From positions 44,401-108,400 of the forward strand of contig CANJCB010000013.1 in NCBI GenBank assembly GCA_947473305.1: a stretch of DNA of 64,000 nt, given 5' to 3'. Origin of the DNA: Rhodospirillales bacterium (lineage in GTDB: Bacteria; Pseudomonadota; Alphaproteobacteria; ATCC43930; CGMCC-115725). The notes beneath the pieces were generated by a model. It worked only from the letters and a program-made list of their open reading frames with translations. It was not told the DNA's origin and did not search any database. This document shows, piece after piece, positions 9,556 through 18,320 of this stretch. Within the stretch, counting starts at the first letter, position 1; the number at the start of each line of letters is the position of its first letter. A program made the translations under genes and the position numbers.

Positions 9556-9579
9556 CGCTATATCTTTAGAGATATAAAG
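9556..9579 (+). promoter_or_regulatory. ModE-type Mo-box, modA-proximal
   Basis: Palindrome CGCTATAT-N8-ATATAAAG ending 19 bases before the modA start. The right half contains TATAAA (9573-9578), a good -10 element; the -35 region is weak. A ribosome site CAGGAG follows at 9587-9592. A bound ModE-Mo dimer would cover the promoter, which fits repression of uptake when molybdate is plentiful. Confidence 0.86.
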
Positions 9580-9598
9580 ATCATTCAGGAGCTCTTTA

Positions 9599-10381
9599 AT
9601 GGGGTTAACTGTTCGTATCCGTGCGTTTCTGCTTCTCGGCCTCGGATGGATGCTGGCGCTGCCCCTGGCCCAGGTCAGGGCCCAGGACCCGCTCGTCCTC
9701 GCGGCAGCGAGCCTCAAGGACGCACTCGACGAAGCAGCCGGCATCTGGAAACAGCAGAGCGGCGGCGGAGCGGTCACGATCTCCTATGCATCGAGTTCCG
9801 CTCTCGCAAAGCAGATCGAAAATGGTTCGCCGGCCGATATCTTCATGTCCGCCGATCTCGACTGGATGGACTATCTCGACAAGAAGAACTTCTTGAAGCC
9901 AGGGACCCGCTTCAACTGGCTCGGCAATAAGCTGGTGCTGGTGGCCCCGGCAACCAATGCCGTCATGATCGACATCAAACCCGACTTCCCCCTGTCGAAG
10001 CTTCTGAACGGCGGCAAGCTCGCCATCGCCCAGCCCGAAAGCGTCCCGGCCGGCAAATACGGCAAGGCCGCGCTGGAAAAGCTCAACGTCTGGTCCTCGG
10101 TGCAGGGCCAACTCGCCACGGCCGAGGATGGGCGCGCCACGCTGCGCTTCGTTTCCCGTGCGGAAGCCCCGCTCGGCATCGTCTACCAGACAGACGCCGC
10201 TTCGGACAAAGCGGTCAAAATCGTCGGGACCTTCCCTGAGGGCAGCCATCCGCCGATCATCTATCCGGCGGCCCTGCTGAAAGACGGCAAGAACGACAAG
10301 GCGGCGGCGTTCCTCGCCTTCCTGCGTTCACCTGCGGCCCAGCCCGCCTTCACGAAGCAGGGCTTCGAGGTATTGAAGTAA
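9599..10381 (+). CDS. modA: Molybdate ABC transporter substrate-binding protein ModA
   Basis: 260-residue periplasmic molybdate/tungstate-binding protein. A signal peptide ends near QVRAQDP. The mature protein begins LVLAAASLKDALDEAAGIWKQQSG and contains SYASSSALAKQIENGSPADIFMSAD, the oxyanion-binding region with its serines, then VLVAP and VPAGKYGKAALEKL, all typical of ModA. Mo-boxes lie directly upstream. modB follows after a 48-base gap that folds into a hairpin. No modC ATPase gene is present at this locus, so an ATPase must come from elsewhere for uptake to work. Confidence 0.96.
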   Translation: MGLTVRIRAFLLLGLGWMLALPLAQVRAQDPLVLAAASLKDALDEAAGIWKQQSGGGAVTISYASSSALAKQIENGSPADIFMSADLDWMDYLDKKNFLKPGTRFNWLGNKLVLVAPATNAVMIDIKPDFPLSKLLNGGKLAIAQPESVPAGKYGKAALEKLNVWSSVQGQLATAEDGRATLRFVSRAEAPLGIVYQTDAASDKAVKIVGTFPEGSHPPIIYPAALLKDGKNDKAAAFLAFLRSPAAQPAFTKQGFEVLK

Positions 10382-10386
10382 TTCCT

Positions 10387-10431
10387 ATGGCCTTGTGTCC
10401 CGGGCCTTCTACGGCTTAGACACAAGGCCAT
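10387..10431 (+). promoter_or_regulatory. Intercistronic hairpin covering the modB start
   Basis: Perfect 13-bp inverted repeat: ATGGCCTTGTGTC at 10387-10399 pairs with GACACAAGGCCAT at 10419-10431, leaving a 19-base loop. It begins 5 bases after the modA stop and its 3' arm contains the first two bases of the modB ATG and the only purine-rich ribosome-site candidate (AAGG). There is no T-run, so it is not an ordinary terminator. Likely effects are lower modB translation, coupling to modA translation, or protection of the modA message. Confidence 0.75.
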
Positions 10432-11122
10432 GTGGACCCTTTCCGACGAAGAGCGTTCCGCGCTCTGGCTCAGTCTTCAGGTTTCGGCATGGGCGGTGGG
10501 CGCGAGCCTGCCGCCCGCCCTGCTTTGCGCGCTCCTCATGGCCCGCGTCCGCTTCGTCGGCAAAAGCATCTTCGAGGGGCTGATCTACCTGCCCCTGGTG
10601 CTGCCGCCGGTCGTGACAGGATATCTCCTGCTCATCCTCCTGGGACGGCGGGGATATATCGGCTCCTGGCTTTACGATACCTTCGGCATCCTCTTCGCCT
10701 TTCGCTGGACGGGGGCGGCCATCGCCTCGGCCATCATGGGTTTTCCCCTGATGGTGCGGGCGATCCGCCTGTCGCTGGAATCCGTCGACCGCCGCATCGA
10801 GACTGCCGCCAGGACGCTCGGCGCCGGACGCTGGCGGGTCTTCTTCACCATCACCCTGCCCCTGACCCTGCCGGGAATCGTCGCCGGCAGCGTACTCTCC
10901 TTCGGGCGCAGCCTGGGCGAGTTCGGGGCGACCATCACCTTCGTGTCGAATATTCCCGGCGAGACGCGGACCCTACCCTTGGCGATCTATACCCTGACCC
11001 AGGTGCCGGGCGGCGACGAGGCGGCGCTGCGCCTCATCGTCATCTCGATCGCGCTGTCGTTGGCGACGCTCATCGCGTCGGAGCTTCTGGTCAGGCGCGC
11101 GACCGAGCGGCTGCACGGCTAG
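10430..11122 (+). CDS. modB: Molybdate ABC transporter permease ModB
   Basis: 230-residue inner-membrane permease with about five hydrophobic helices. It shows LPLVLPPVVTGYLLLILLG near the N-terminus, the ModB/CysT-type EAA loop ETAARTLGAGRWRVFFTITLPLTLPG that docks the ATPase, and SLGEFGATITFVSNIPGETRTLPLAIY. The start is the ATG at 10430; its ribosome site is weak and buried in a hairpin. The stop abuts, without a gap, the stop of the convergent binding-protein gene, so there is no room for modC downstream. Confidence 0.95.
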   Translation: MWTLSDEERSALWLSLQVSAWAVGASLPPALLCALLMARVRFVGKSIFEGLIYLPLVLPPVVTGYLLLILLGRRGYIGSWLYDTFGILFAFRWTGAAIASAIMGFPLMVRAIRLSLESVDRRIETAARTLGAGRWRVFFTITLPLTLPGIVAGSVLSFGRSLGEFGATITFVSNIPGETRTLPLAIYTLTQVPGGDEAALRLIVISIALSLATLIASELLVRRATERLHG

Positions 11123-12712
11123 CTATTTCGCGAGCCAAGCCTCGGTCCAATAGCCGCTGCCCTGGGCCTTACCCCAGACGCCGCGCAGGCGCTTCGACGC
11201 CGCGTCGTTCTCCTTGTACTGACGCAGCGTGAAGACCGGCAGATCCTCGGCGACGATGGCCTGGGCCTGCTTATAGAACGGCCCGCGCTCGGCAAAATCG
11301 GTCGCCCCCTCGCCCTTCGCAAAAAGCTCATCGACGAGCGGATTGGAATAGGCCGAGGGATTGCCGTAGGACTTGCCGATGACTGCCGTGCTCCAGGTCC
11401 GGGCGACACCCAGGGCCGGGTCCGAATAGCTTGTATAGGTCTGCACGGTGGTATCGAAGTCCATATCCGTGAAGACCTTCTTGATCATGGTCGCGTCTTC
11501 GAGGGCTTCGGTCGAAGCCTCGACACCCACCGCCTGCCACATGCTGCGCATGGCCGCGGCGACCTGCTGAAACTCCGGATACTGGTTCGAGAAGATGCTG
11601 ATCGTGGTGCTGAAACGCTTGCCGTCGGGTCCCCGCTTCAGGCCCGCCTCGTCGAGCATCGCATTCGCTTTGGCGACATCGAAGGGATACATCTTGCGGT
11701 AATCGATGTCAGGATTGGCGGCCCAGGCGATCTCCGTGGTGAAGGGCGCGGTGCCCACTTGCCCTACCTCGAAGAAGGCGTTCTTGAAGATATAGTCCCG
11801 GTCGATCGCCATGAAGAGCGCCTTGCGCACGAGCTTGTTGTCGAAGGGCTTCTTCTTCGTGTTGTAGAAGACGAGCGTGGTCAGCGGCGCGGAATCGCTG
11901 GTCTCGACCTTCAGGTTCGGCGCGGCACGCACCGTCGAAAGGTAGTTGGGCGGGAAGGCGCGCGAGACATCCACCTCGCCGGCCTGCAGCGCCTGCACGC
12001 GTGCGGAGGCCTGGGAGATGACCTTGCCGATCACCTCGTCGAGGTAGGGCTTCCCCTCCATATAATAGGTCGGGTTCCTGACCAGCTTGACGTGATCGCC
12101 GTGCTGCCAGCTCGAATATTTGAAGGAGCCGGTGCCCGCGAGCTGGGAGATATTGGCTGCGGTCTTGACCGGATCGGTGCCCTTGAAGATATGCGCCGGC
12201 ATGATGGCCGCGCCCTGGATACAGCCCAGCGAGATCAGGAAAGGCCCGAAGGGACGGGAGAGCTTGATGACAACCTTGTCCGGGGCCGGCGTCTCGATCT
12301 TGTCGATGACGCGCCCGGCCGGGGCGAAGACCGAGGAATATTTGGCGCTGACATCGATCAGCGAATAGGCGACGTCCTCGGAGGTGAAGGGCTTGCCATC
12401 GTGCCAGGTCGTCTTCTGCAGCTCGAAGCTGTAGGTCAGCCCGTCGGGCGAAACGCTCCAGGATTTGGCAAGGAGTGGCATCAGCTTGTAGTCGGGCGAA
12501 AGCATCAGGAGGCCTTCGTACATGATGCAGCCCAAGACCCTGTCGCTGACATTCGTCGACAAGGCGGGATTGAGAGAGGTCGGCTCCTGCGGCAACACCG
12601 CGATGGCGGTGCCGCCCCGCACCGGCGTCTCCGCGGTCTGGGCCTGAACAACCGTCACGCCACCGATACCGGCAGCCATCGCAACAAGGCCCCCGAGGAT
12701 AAGTTTTTTCAT
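11123..12712 (-). CDS. ABC transporter substrate-binding protein, family 5 (DppA-like), orphan
   Basis: 529-residue periplasmic binding protein of the peptide/nickel/opine family (SBP_bac_5). Signal peptide MKKLILGGLVAMAAGIGG to about VQAQ. Mature features are RGGTAIAVLPQEPTSLNPALS, LAKSWSVSPDGLTYSFELQ and WHDGKPFTSEDVAYSL. I chose MKKLI at 12712 rather than the open frame up to 12769, because a signal peptide begins there. No permease or ATPase genes are adjacent. It belongs to a set of four similar proteins in this window, all ending in a WLxK tail (TEAWLAK here). It is divergent from the methyltransferase. Confidence 0.93.
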   Translation of the reverse strand: MKKLILGGLVAMAAGIGGVTVVQAQTAETPVRGGTAIAVLPQEPTSLNPALSTNVSDRVLGCIMYEGLLMLSPDYKLMPLLAKSWSVSPDGLTYSFELQKTTWHDGKPFTSEDVAYSLIDVSAKYSSVFAPAGRVIDKIETPAPDKVVIKLSRPFGPFLISLGCIQGAAIMPAHIFKGTDPVKTAANISQLAGTGSFKYSSWQHGDHVKLVRNPTYYMEGKPYLDEVIGKVISQASARVQALQAGEVDVSRAFPPNYLSTVRAAPNLKVETSDSAPLTTLVFYNTKKKPFDNKLVRKALFMAIDRDYIFKNAFFEVGQVGTAPFTTEIAWAANPDIDYRKMYPFDVAKANAMLDEAGLKRGPDGKRFSTTISIFSNQYPEFQQVAAAMRSMWQAVGVEASTEALEDATMIKKVFTDMDFDTTVQTYTSYSDPALGVARTWSTAVIGKSYGNPSAYSNPLVDELFAKGEGATDFAERGPFYKQAQAIVAEDLPVFTLRQYKENDAASKRLRGVWGKAQGSGYWTEAWLAK

Positions 12713-12855
12713 TTCCAAGCTTCTCTCACAAAGTGCCACACATGGGGCGGCATCGTCGGGGAATCCCACTAATCCGTCAACCGACGCTCCACCGGCGATT
12801 GCCAGGAAGCCCAGGGCAAGCTACCCCTGTATCCGGGGTGGATTTGGGGAAACAG

Positions 12856-14403
12856 ATGACCGGACAATCGGACCGCAGCGCGGCAGTCGAATACATCCAT
12901 GGCTGCTATCGCGAACTCGCGCCATCGATCATGCAGTTGGCGCTCCTCTCGCAGAGGCAGAAGGCGCGGATCTCGGCCCCCCTCCGCTACCTCGAACTGG
13001 GTTTCGGCCAGGGCCTGTCGCTCAATATCCACGCGGCCGGAACCCCCGGGGAATATTGGGGAACGGACGCCAATCCGGCCCATGTCGCCAATGCCCAGGA
13101 AATGGCGGCGGCCTCCGGCGCCGACGCTCACTTTTTCAACCAGTCCTTCGCGGATTTCGCCGCCCGGGACGATCTGCCGGAATTCGATGTCATCGCCTTT
13201 CACGGCGTCTGGAGCTGGATAGCCGACGAGGACCGCAAGGCCGTCATCGATATCCTCGAGCGCCGGTTGGCCGTGGGCGGCCTTTGTTACCTGAGCTACA
13301 ACGCGGTGCCCGGCTGGTCGACCTTCATGCCGCTGCGGCATCTCATGACGCTCCATTCCGATCTGATGGCGCCCCAGGGGCAGGAGGTCGGGGCGACCAT
13401 CGACGGCGCGCTCAACTTCGCCCAGACCCTCGCCGATGCGGGCTTGCTCTATTTCCGGGCGAATCCGGCGGCGGCCGAACGGGTTAAGCAATTGCGCGAT
13501 CAGGCGAAGAACTATCTCGCCCACGAGTTCCTCGCCGCGGATTGGACCCCGATGGCCTTCTCGGAGGTAGCGCGGTGGATGGACGGCGCGCGGCTGAGCT
13601 TTGGCGCTTCCGCCCATCTCCTCGATCACATCGATGCCTTGAATCTCACGGTCGAGGGTCAGAAGCTCATCAACAGCGCAAGCCATCTCGTCATGCGGGA
13701 ATCCTTGCGCGATTACGCGATGAACCAGCAATTCCGGCGGGATGTCTTCGTCAAGGGGCCTCGGTCGATGACCTTGGCGGAACAGGCCGAATGCTTTCGC
13801 GAGATGCGCTTCGCCCTCATCGTTCTGCCGAAATCGGTGCGCTACACCGTGAAGGGAACGCTCGACGAAGCGACCTTGCACGAGGCGGTTTACCGTCCGG
13901 TTGTCGAAGCGCTGGCAAGCCGGGACTATGCCGCGAAAAGCGCGGGCGAACTCTTTGGCATCGTGGACGCCAGCGGGGTCGGTTTCCCGCAGCTCTTCCA
14001 GGCCCTCATCGTGCTTACCGGCATGGGCTATGTGCATCCGGCCCAAAGTAGCGAGGTCGCAGCAGCGGCGACTGAGACCGCCCGTAAGCTCAATGCATAT
14101 CTGATGGAACGGGCGGTTCACAGCAGCGAGATCGGCGTCATGACAAGCCCGGTCACGGGCGGTGCGGTGGGATTGTCGCGTTTCTCCCAGCTCTTCCTGC
14201 GCGCCCGCATCCGGGCGACCGAGCCCTCAAAACCCGAGGATTGGGCGCGCGAGGCTTGGACTGTCGTGAGCGCCTTGGGTCAGCGCCTGATGAAAGACGG
14301 CCAACCGCTCGACACGGCGGAAGAAAATATCGCCGAACTCACTATCCAGGCCGAGGAATTCAACGATCTCCTGCCGCTGATGACGGCGCTCGGCATCGCC
14401 TGA
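12856..14403 (+). CDS. Class I SAM methyltransferase with C-terminal regulatory domain
   Basis: 515 residues. The N-terminal part is a Rossmann-type methyltransferase with the SAM-binding loop LELGFGQGLSLNIHA and an acidic strand end (WGTDANPAH), then DVIAFHGVWSWI. The long C-terminal half fits the methyltransferase regulatory domain seen in a group of bacterial methyltransferases. The start is the ATG at 12856 (MTGQSDRSA) with TGGGGA upstream; the open frame reaches 12733 but that stretch does not look like protein. The substrate is unknown. Genes of this type are sometimes found near surface-glycan or protein-modification genes, but nothing in the neighbourhood decides it. Confidence 0.86.
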   Translation: MTGQSDRSAAVEYIHGCYRELAPSIMQLALLSQRQKARISAPLRYLELGFGQGLSLNIHAAGTPGEYWGTDANPAHVANAQEMAAASGADAHFFNQSFADFAARDDLPEFDVIAFHGVWSWIADEDRKAVIDILERRLAVGGLCYLSYNAVPGWSTFMPLRHLMTLHSDLMAPQGQEVGATIDGALNFAQTLADAGLLYFRANPAAAERVKQLRDQAKNYLAHEFLAADWTPMAFSEVARWMDGARLSFGASAHLLDHIDALNLTVEGQKLINSASHLVMRESLRDYAMNQQFRRDVFVKGPRSMTLAEQAECFREMRFALIVLPKSVRYTVKGTLDEATLHEAVYRPVVEALASRDYAAKSAGELFGIVDASGVGFPQLFQALIVLTGMGYVHPAQSSEVAAAATETARKLNAYLMERAVHSSEIGVMTSPVTGGAVGLSRFSQLFLRARIRATEPSKPEDWAREAWTVVSALGQRLMKDGQPLDTAEENIAELTIQAEEFNDLLPLMTALGIA

Positions 14404-14422
14404 GCGCCGTCTTTAGAGCGGA

Positions 14423-15580
14423 TTACTTCAGTCCGCAGCGGGCGTAGAGCTTCAGGGCGTTGTCCCAGAGAAGCTTGTGCTTGCGCTGCTCGTCCATGGT
14501 TTTCCAATCCATCACGAGATCGACCGACTTCGGGAAATGGCTCTCGCCATGGGGGTAGTCCGAGGCATACATCAGGATGTCCTCGCCGACGAGATCGATC
14601 ACCGAATTGGTGAGCTTCTCACCCTCGGGGATCTCGATGGACTGGAAGTAGCGGCCGCCCAGCACGTATTCCGAGGGCTTGTGCTTCAAATCCGCCGGCA
14701 GGGCCGCCCGGATCGTGTCCCAATGCTCGTCGATGCGGGCCATCCAGAAGGGCAGCCAGCTATGGCCGGCCTCCAGGGTGCCGATGCGCAGCTTCGGATA
14801 GCGGTCCATGATCCCGCTGCCGATCAGCGAGGCCATGTTCCGCATGCCGCACCAGGGATGCGCCGCCGAGCGCTGCAGCCAGAGGTTCTCCCAATTGTCC
14901 AGCCCGCCCGGCGCATAGGGTGGCATCACCGTGAAGGTATGGAGCGCCACGCAAAGGTCGTGAGCCTGGGCTTCCGCCCAAATCGGCTCGAAGTCCGGAT
15001 GGTCGAGCGGCACACCCACCGGCGCATAGAGCAATACGCCCCAGGCCCAGCGCGATTTGCCCCAGCGCTTGATCTCCTTGACGCTGCCCTCGACGTCTCG
15101 GGCGCCGCAGAGGATCACACCGCCAAGGCGGTCGGGGAAAGCCCCGCAGTAATCCTCCATCCAGCGGTGATAGGCGGTATACATCGCCATCTCGAGCTTG
15201 ACGTCGTCGCCGGTCGTCCAGGTGCCGAACCAGCCTGACGGCAGCGTCAGGTTCACGTCGACCCCTTCGTAATCCATGTCCTTGATGCGCTCGGCCGGAT
15301 CGTCATCGACCTTGGGCGACACGTCCCGCTCGCGCTTCGGACCGGTGAAGCCCGCCATATAGCCTGCGGGCCGCGTGTCCGCGGCCGCCGTGCCGAGTTG
15401 CCGACGATAGACCCGCTGGCCCCGGTTATAGGTCACATGGCCGGTCTTGGTCGTGGTCTTCCACTGGTCCCAGAGAGCGAGCCGGGCCTTGTCCTCGGTC
15501 GAGAGATACTTGTCGAGGATGTCCGCATAGGGACCGACATGGGTGTCGCTGTCGAAAATCTTATAGCCGTTGCGCGCCAT
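14423..15580 (-). CDS. Amidohydrolase family protein (amidohydrolase-2 type)
   Basis: 385-residue TIM-barrel metal enzyme of the amidohydrolase-2 group, which includes aromatic acid decarboxylases (ACMSD, gamma-resorcylate decarboxylase) and hydrolases. The N-terminal motif DSDTHVGP supplies the metal ligands in the position of DxH. Further features are ALHTFTVMPPYAPGG, GTLEAGHSWLPFWMARIDEH and, near the C-terminus, LMYASDYPHGES with the usual catalytic Asp. The start at 15580 has GGAGG 7 bases ahead. It is the last gene of the IclR-transporter operon, after the PEP-mutase-family gene, and probably acts on the same imported compound or a product of the divergent FAD monooxygenase. Confidence 0.9.
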   Translation of the reverse strand: MARNGYKIFDSDTHVGPYADILDKYLSTEDKARLALWDQWKTTTKTGHVTYNRGQRVYRRQLGTAAADTRPAGYMAGFTGPKRERDVSPKVDDDPAERIKDMDYEGVDVNLTLPSGWFGTWTTGDDVKLEMAMYTAYHRWMEDYCGAFPDRLGGVILCGARDVEGSVKEIKRWGKSRWAWGVLLYAPVGVPLDHPDFEPIWAEAQAHDLCVALHTFTVMPPYAPGGLDNWENLWLQRSAAHPWCGMRNMASLIGSGIMDRYPKLRIGTLEAGHSWLPFWMARIDEHWDTIRAALPADLKHKPSEYVLGGRYFQSIEIPEGEKLTNSVIDLVGEDILMYASDYPHGESHFPKSVDLVMDWKTMDEQRKHKLLWDNALKLYARCGLK

Positions 15581-15626
15581 AAATGCCTCCGGATGTGTCC
15601 TGCGGAATGGGTGGGATAAAAAGTGC

Positions 15627-16595
15627 CTAGTCGATCTGGACGCCCTTGGGCGTGCGGCGGTATTTCTCCAGGCTCGCCGCCGAGAAATAGCGCTCCTCAA
15701 GCTCGCGCTGCTTGTCGAGCCCTTCGCCCTCGGGACCGACTTCGGGATAGGGATAGGGGCGGTCCCTGCGGCTCGCCTGAAAATCCTCCCAGGCGGCGAT
15801 GCCCCGGGCGTTGAAGTCCTGCATGAAGTCCCAGGTCGCGGCCCAGCCGACATGATGGGTGAAGCCCGGATACCAGGCGATATTGACGCCCAGTTCCAGA
15901 TGCTCCTCCAACCCCAGGTAGCGCGGCAGCTTCCCCTTCATGAAAGAGAGCGGCCCTGGCACCACGGCGCGGGCGCGCTTGATCTCCTCGACGGAATGGG
16001 GCGATTCGAGCTGGACCCAATCGACGCCCGCATCCTTCTGATAGGCTTCGAGGCGGCGGAGCGTGTCTTCCAAGTCGCTGTTCGCGGCGTCCCGGGCATA
16101 GCACTGCGACATAATCACGAAATTGGGGTCGAGTTCGTTGCGCATATCGACGGCGGCGCGATAGCGGGCGATGGCGTGTTCCAGCGGTACGACTTCCAGC
16201 CCCGCGCTCTGGGTGCGGCGCTTGCCCTCGATCGGCTGGTCGTCGATGCGGATGCCGGCGATCCCGGCGTGGATGCATTCCCGCACCAGTCGCCGAACCG
16301 CCATGATCCCGCCATGGCCGGTGTCGCCGTCCATGATGATCGGGAAATTGACGGTCTGTGCGATCCAGCCCGCGACCATGATGCATTCGGTCATGGTCAT
16401 GGTGCCGACATCGGAGAGGCCGGTATAGGCCCCCACCACGCCGCTGGTGCCGACGAAAGCCGCCTCGCAGCCCGCCTTCTCCATGATCCGGCCGAGCGTG
16501 GCGCTGGGCGTATGGAGAACCGAGAGGACCTTGTCCTTGCGCTTGATAAGTTCCTGGAGCCGCTTGGTCTTGGCCTTGGGATCTAAGACGCTCAT
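15627..16595 (-). CDS. Isocitrate lyase / PEP mutase family enzyme
   Basis: 322-residue TIM-barrel enzyme that makes or breaks C-C or P-C bonds in small carboxylates. Visible landmarks are FVGTSGVVGAYTG, the metal site loop PIIMDGDTGHGG, and RIDDQPIEGKRRTQSAGLEV. Isocitrate and methylisocitrate lyases carry a catalytic Cys in a K(K/R)CGH loop at this last position. Here the loop has no Cys, so lyase activity of that kind is unlikely; an oxaloacetate decarboxylase-, hydrolase- or mutase-like role is more plausible. Its start overlaps the stop of the permease gene by 4 bases (ATGA), so it is translated with the transporter. Confidence 0.88.
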   Translation of the reverse strand: MSVLDPKAKTKRLQELIKRKDKVLSVLHTPSATLGRIMEKAGCEAAFVGTSGVVGAYTGLSDVGTMTMTECIMVAGWIAQTVNFPIIMDGDTGHGGIMAVRRLVRECIHAGIAGIRIDDQPIEGKRRTQSAGLEVVPLEHAIARYRAAVDMRNELDPNFVIMSQCYARDAANSDLEDTLRRLEAYQKDAGVDWVQLESPHSVEEIKRARAVVPGPLSFMKGKLPRYLGLEEHLELGVNIAWYPGFTHHVGWAATWDFMQDFNARGIAAWEDFQASRRDRPYPYPEVGPEGEGLDKQRELEERYFSAASLEKYRRTPKGVQID

Positions 16596-17491
16596 GTGGC
16601 CTGCACCTCCCATTTTTCGACGGTGCGTTTCTCGATCGTGTCCACGATGAGCTTCTCCGTGAGATAGCCAACGATGCTGACGAGGATCATGGCGGTCATG
16701 AGATCGGCCGCGCGGAACTGGAAGCGCGCCTCCATCAGCATGTAGCCGATGCCGTCCTGGGAGGCCAAAAGCTCGCCCGCCACGATCATGCGCCAGGCGG
16801 TGCCGAGGCTGATCCGCAGCCCCGTCACGATATGCGGGACGGTCGCCGGGAAAATGACCCGGAAGAACATCACGAGGCCCCGCGCGCCGAAACAACGGCC
16901 CGCGTTGAGAACGGTCGGGTTGATTGCCCGGGCACCGGCCTCCGTGGTGAAGATCAGCGGGAAGAGTGAGGTCGTGAAGACGACGAAAACGACGGCGGTG
17001 TCGCCGAGCCCGAACCACAGGATCGAGAGCGGGATCCAGGCGATGCCTGGCACCGGATAGACCGCCTTCACCAGCGGCATGACGAACTCGCGCACCGCAG
17101 TGGAACGGCCGAGCAGCAACCCCAGGGGGATGCCTATCACTGCCGCGCTCAAGAACCCGGTCATGCAGCGCAGGAAGCTATGCTCCAGATGCACATAGAT
17201 ATTTGGCCCGTAAAGCCAGCGGTTGTTCGCGAGGAGCAGCGTGCGGACCGTGTTCTCGATCACGACCAAAGGGCGTGGCAGGATGAGCTGGATGCCGAAA
17301 TAGCGCGACATCGCTTCCCAGATCAGCAGCACGGCCAAGACCCCGATAGTCCCGCGAAAGGCCCGGCGGAGCAGGATGCGGCGACGCTTCGCCTTCATAT
17401 AGGCGTCGTAATCCCCGAGCACCGCAGAGGTCGCGAGGCCCCGGGGAATGGCGTCCTGGGATGCCGAGGTCGGGGCGGTGATATTGCTCAT
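16592..17491 (-). CDS. ABC transporter permease, SsuC/TauC type
   Basis: 299-residue inner-membrane permease of the nitrate/sulfonate/taurine (NitT/TauT) family. After a basic N-terminus (KAKRRRILLRRAF) there are about six hydrophobic helices. The ATPase-docking loop is NAGRCFGARGLVMFFRVIFPATVPHIVTGLRISLG, followed by AWRMIVAGELLASQDGIGYMLMEA, which is diagnostic for this family. It is the third transporter part of the operon, with the binding protein (19147-20157) and ATPase (17523-18320). Substrates of the family are oxyanions, sulfonates, or heterocycles such as thiamine precursors; the catabolic neighbours suggest an organic acid or aromatic here. Confidence 0.93.
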   Translation of the reverse strand: MSNITAPTSASQDAIPRGLATSAVLGDYDAYMKAKRRRILLRRAFRGTIGVLAVLLIWEAMSRYFGIQLILPRPLVVIENTVRTLLLANNRWLYGPNIYVHLEHSFLRCMTGFLSAAVIGIPLGLLLGRSTAVREFVMPLVKAVYPVPGIAWIPLSILWFGLGDTAVVFVVFTTSLFPLIFTTEAGARAINPTVLNAGRCFGARGLVMFFRVIFPATVPHIVTGLRISLGTAWRMIVAGELLASQDGIGYMLMEARFQFRAADLMTAMILVSIVGYLTEKLIVDTIEKRTVEKWEVQAT

Positions 17492-17522
17492 GGCTTTTCC
17501 TTCCCCTTCGGTGTCGCGGTCA

Positions 17523-18320
17523 TCAGTGGGCCTCCTCGGGATCGAGGCCGTGGCTGCGCATCTCTTCGGTGATCCGCATCTTGAAAGCAGCGAATTCCGG
17601 TGAGTTCCGGTCGCGCGGCCGGGGCAGGTCCACTTTCAGATCCGCAGCCAGCCGTCCGGGCGAGGGCTTCAGAATCACGACCCGGTCGGCGAGATAGGCC
17701 GCCTCCTCGATGTCGTGGGTCACGTAGATGACCGTGCGCTGCTCTTCGAGCCAGGTCTGGACGAGGTAGTCCTGGAGCGTCATGCGGTTGATCGCGTCGA
17801 TCGCCGAGAAAGGCTCGTCCATCAAGAGGAGCGCCGCGTCTTGGAGTGCCCAGGCCCGGGCGACCGCCACCCGGTGTTTCATCCCGCCAGAGAGCTGATA
17901 GGGATAGAGGTTCGCATATTGCGCGAGACCGACGATATCGAGCACATGCATGGCCCGCTCGCGCGCCGCCGCCTTCTTCCAGCCGCCCATCTCCAGGCCG
18001 AACTCGACATTCTTGATCACGGTCAGCCAGGCGAAAAGCGCCGGTTCCTGGAAGACGATGCCCCGGTCGAGCCCCGGTCCCTCGACGGGCTTGCCGTTGA
18101 GCAGGACCTTCCCGCCGCTCGGGTGCATGAGCCCGGCGACGATTTTCAGGAAGGTGCTCTTGCCGCAACCGCTCGGTCCCAGGATGCAGACGAATTCGTT
18201 CGGCGAGATTGCAAGGTCGAGCTTTTCCAGCGCGTGGATCCAGCCGGTCGGACCCTCGTAAAGGTGATCGACCCCAACCGCTTGGACGACCGGTGTTCCC
18301 AAAAGTGCATCACCCCGCAT
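17523..18320 (-). CDS. ABC transporter ATP-binding protein, SsuB/TauB type
   Basis: 265-residue nucleotide-binding subunit. Walker A is GPSGCGKST, the signature is LSGGMKHRVAVARA (LSGGM in place of LSGGQ, common here), Walker B is ALLLMDEPFSAID, and the H-loop is VIYVTHDIEEA. I place the start at 18320 (MRGDALLG) because GGGAGG precedes it by 9 bases; the frame stays open to 18383. The start lies 11 bases inside the 3' end of the IclR gene, showing close coupling. It energises the permease downstream. Confidence 0.95.
   Translation of the reverse strand: MRGDALLGTPVVQAVGVDHLYEGPTGWIHALEKLDLAISPNEFVCILGPSGCGKSTFLKIVAGLMHPSGGKVLLNGKPVEGPGLDRGIVFQEPALFAWLTVIKNVEFGLEMGGWKKAAARERAMHVLDIVGLAQYANLYPYQLSGGMKHRVAVARAWALQDAALLLMDEPFSAIDAINRMTLQDYLVQTWLEEQRTVIYVTHDIEEAAYLADRVVILKPSPGRLAADLKVDLPRPRDRNSPEFAAFKMRITEEMRSHGLDPEEAH

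Noticed and set aside
10387..10431. Molybdenum-cofactor riboswitch between modA and modB
   Set aside because: That RNA is much longer with several helices; here there is one simple stem-loop.
15627..16595. Reading this gene as isocitrate or methylisocitrate lyase for the glyoxylate or methylcitrate cycle
   Set aside because: The catalytic Cys loop (K-C-G-H type) is absent and the gene lies in a transporter operon, so only the superfamily is claimed.
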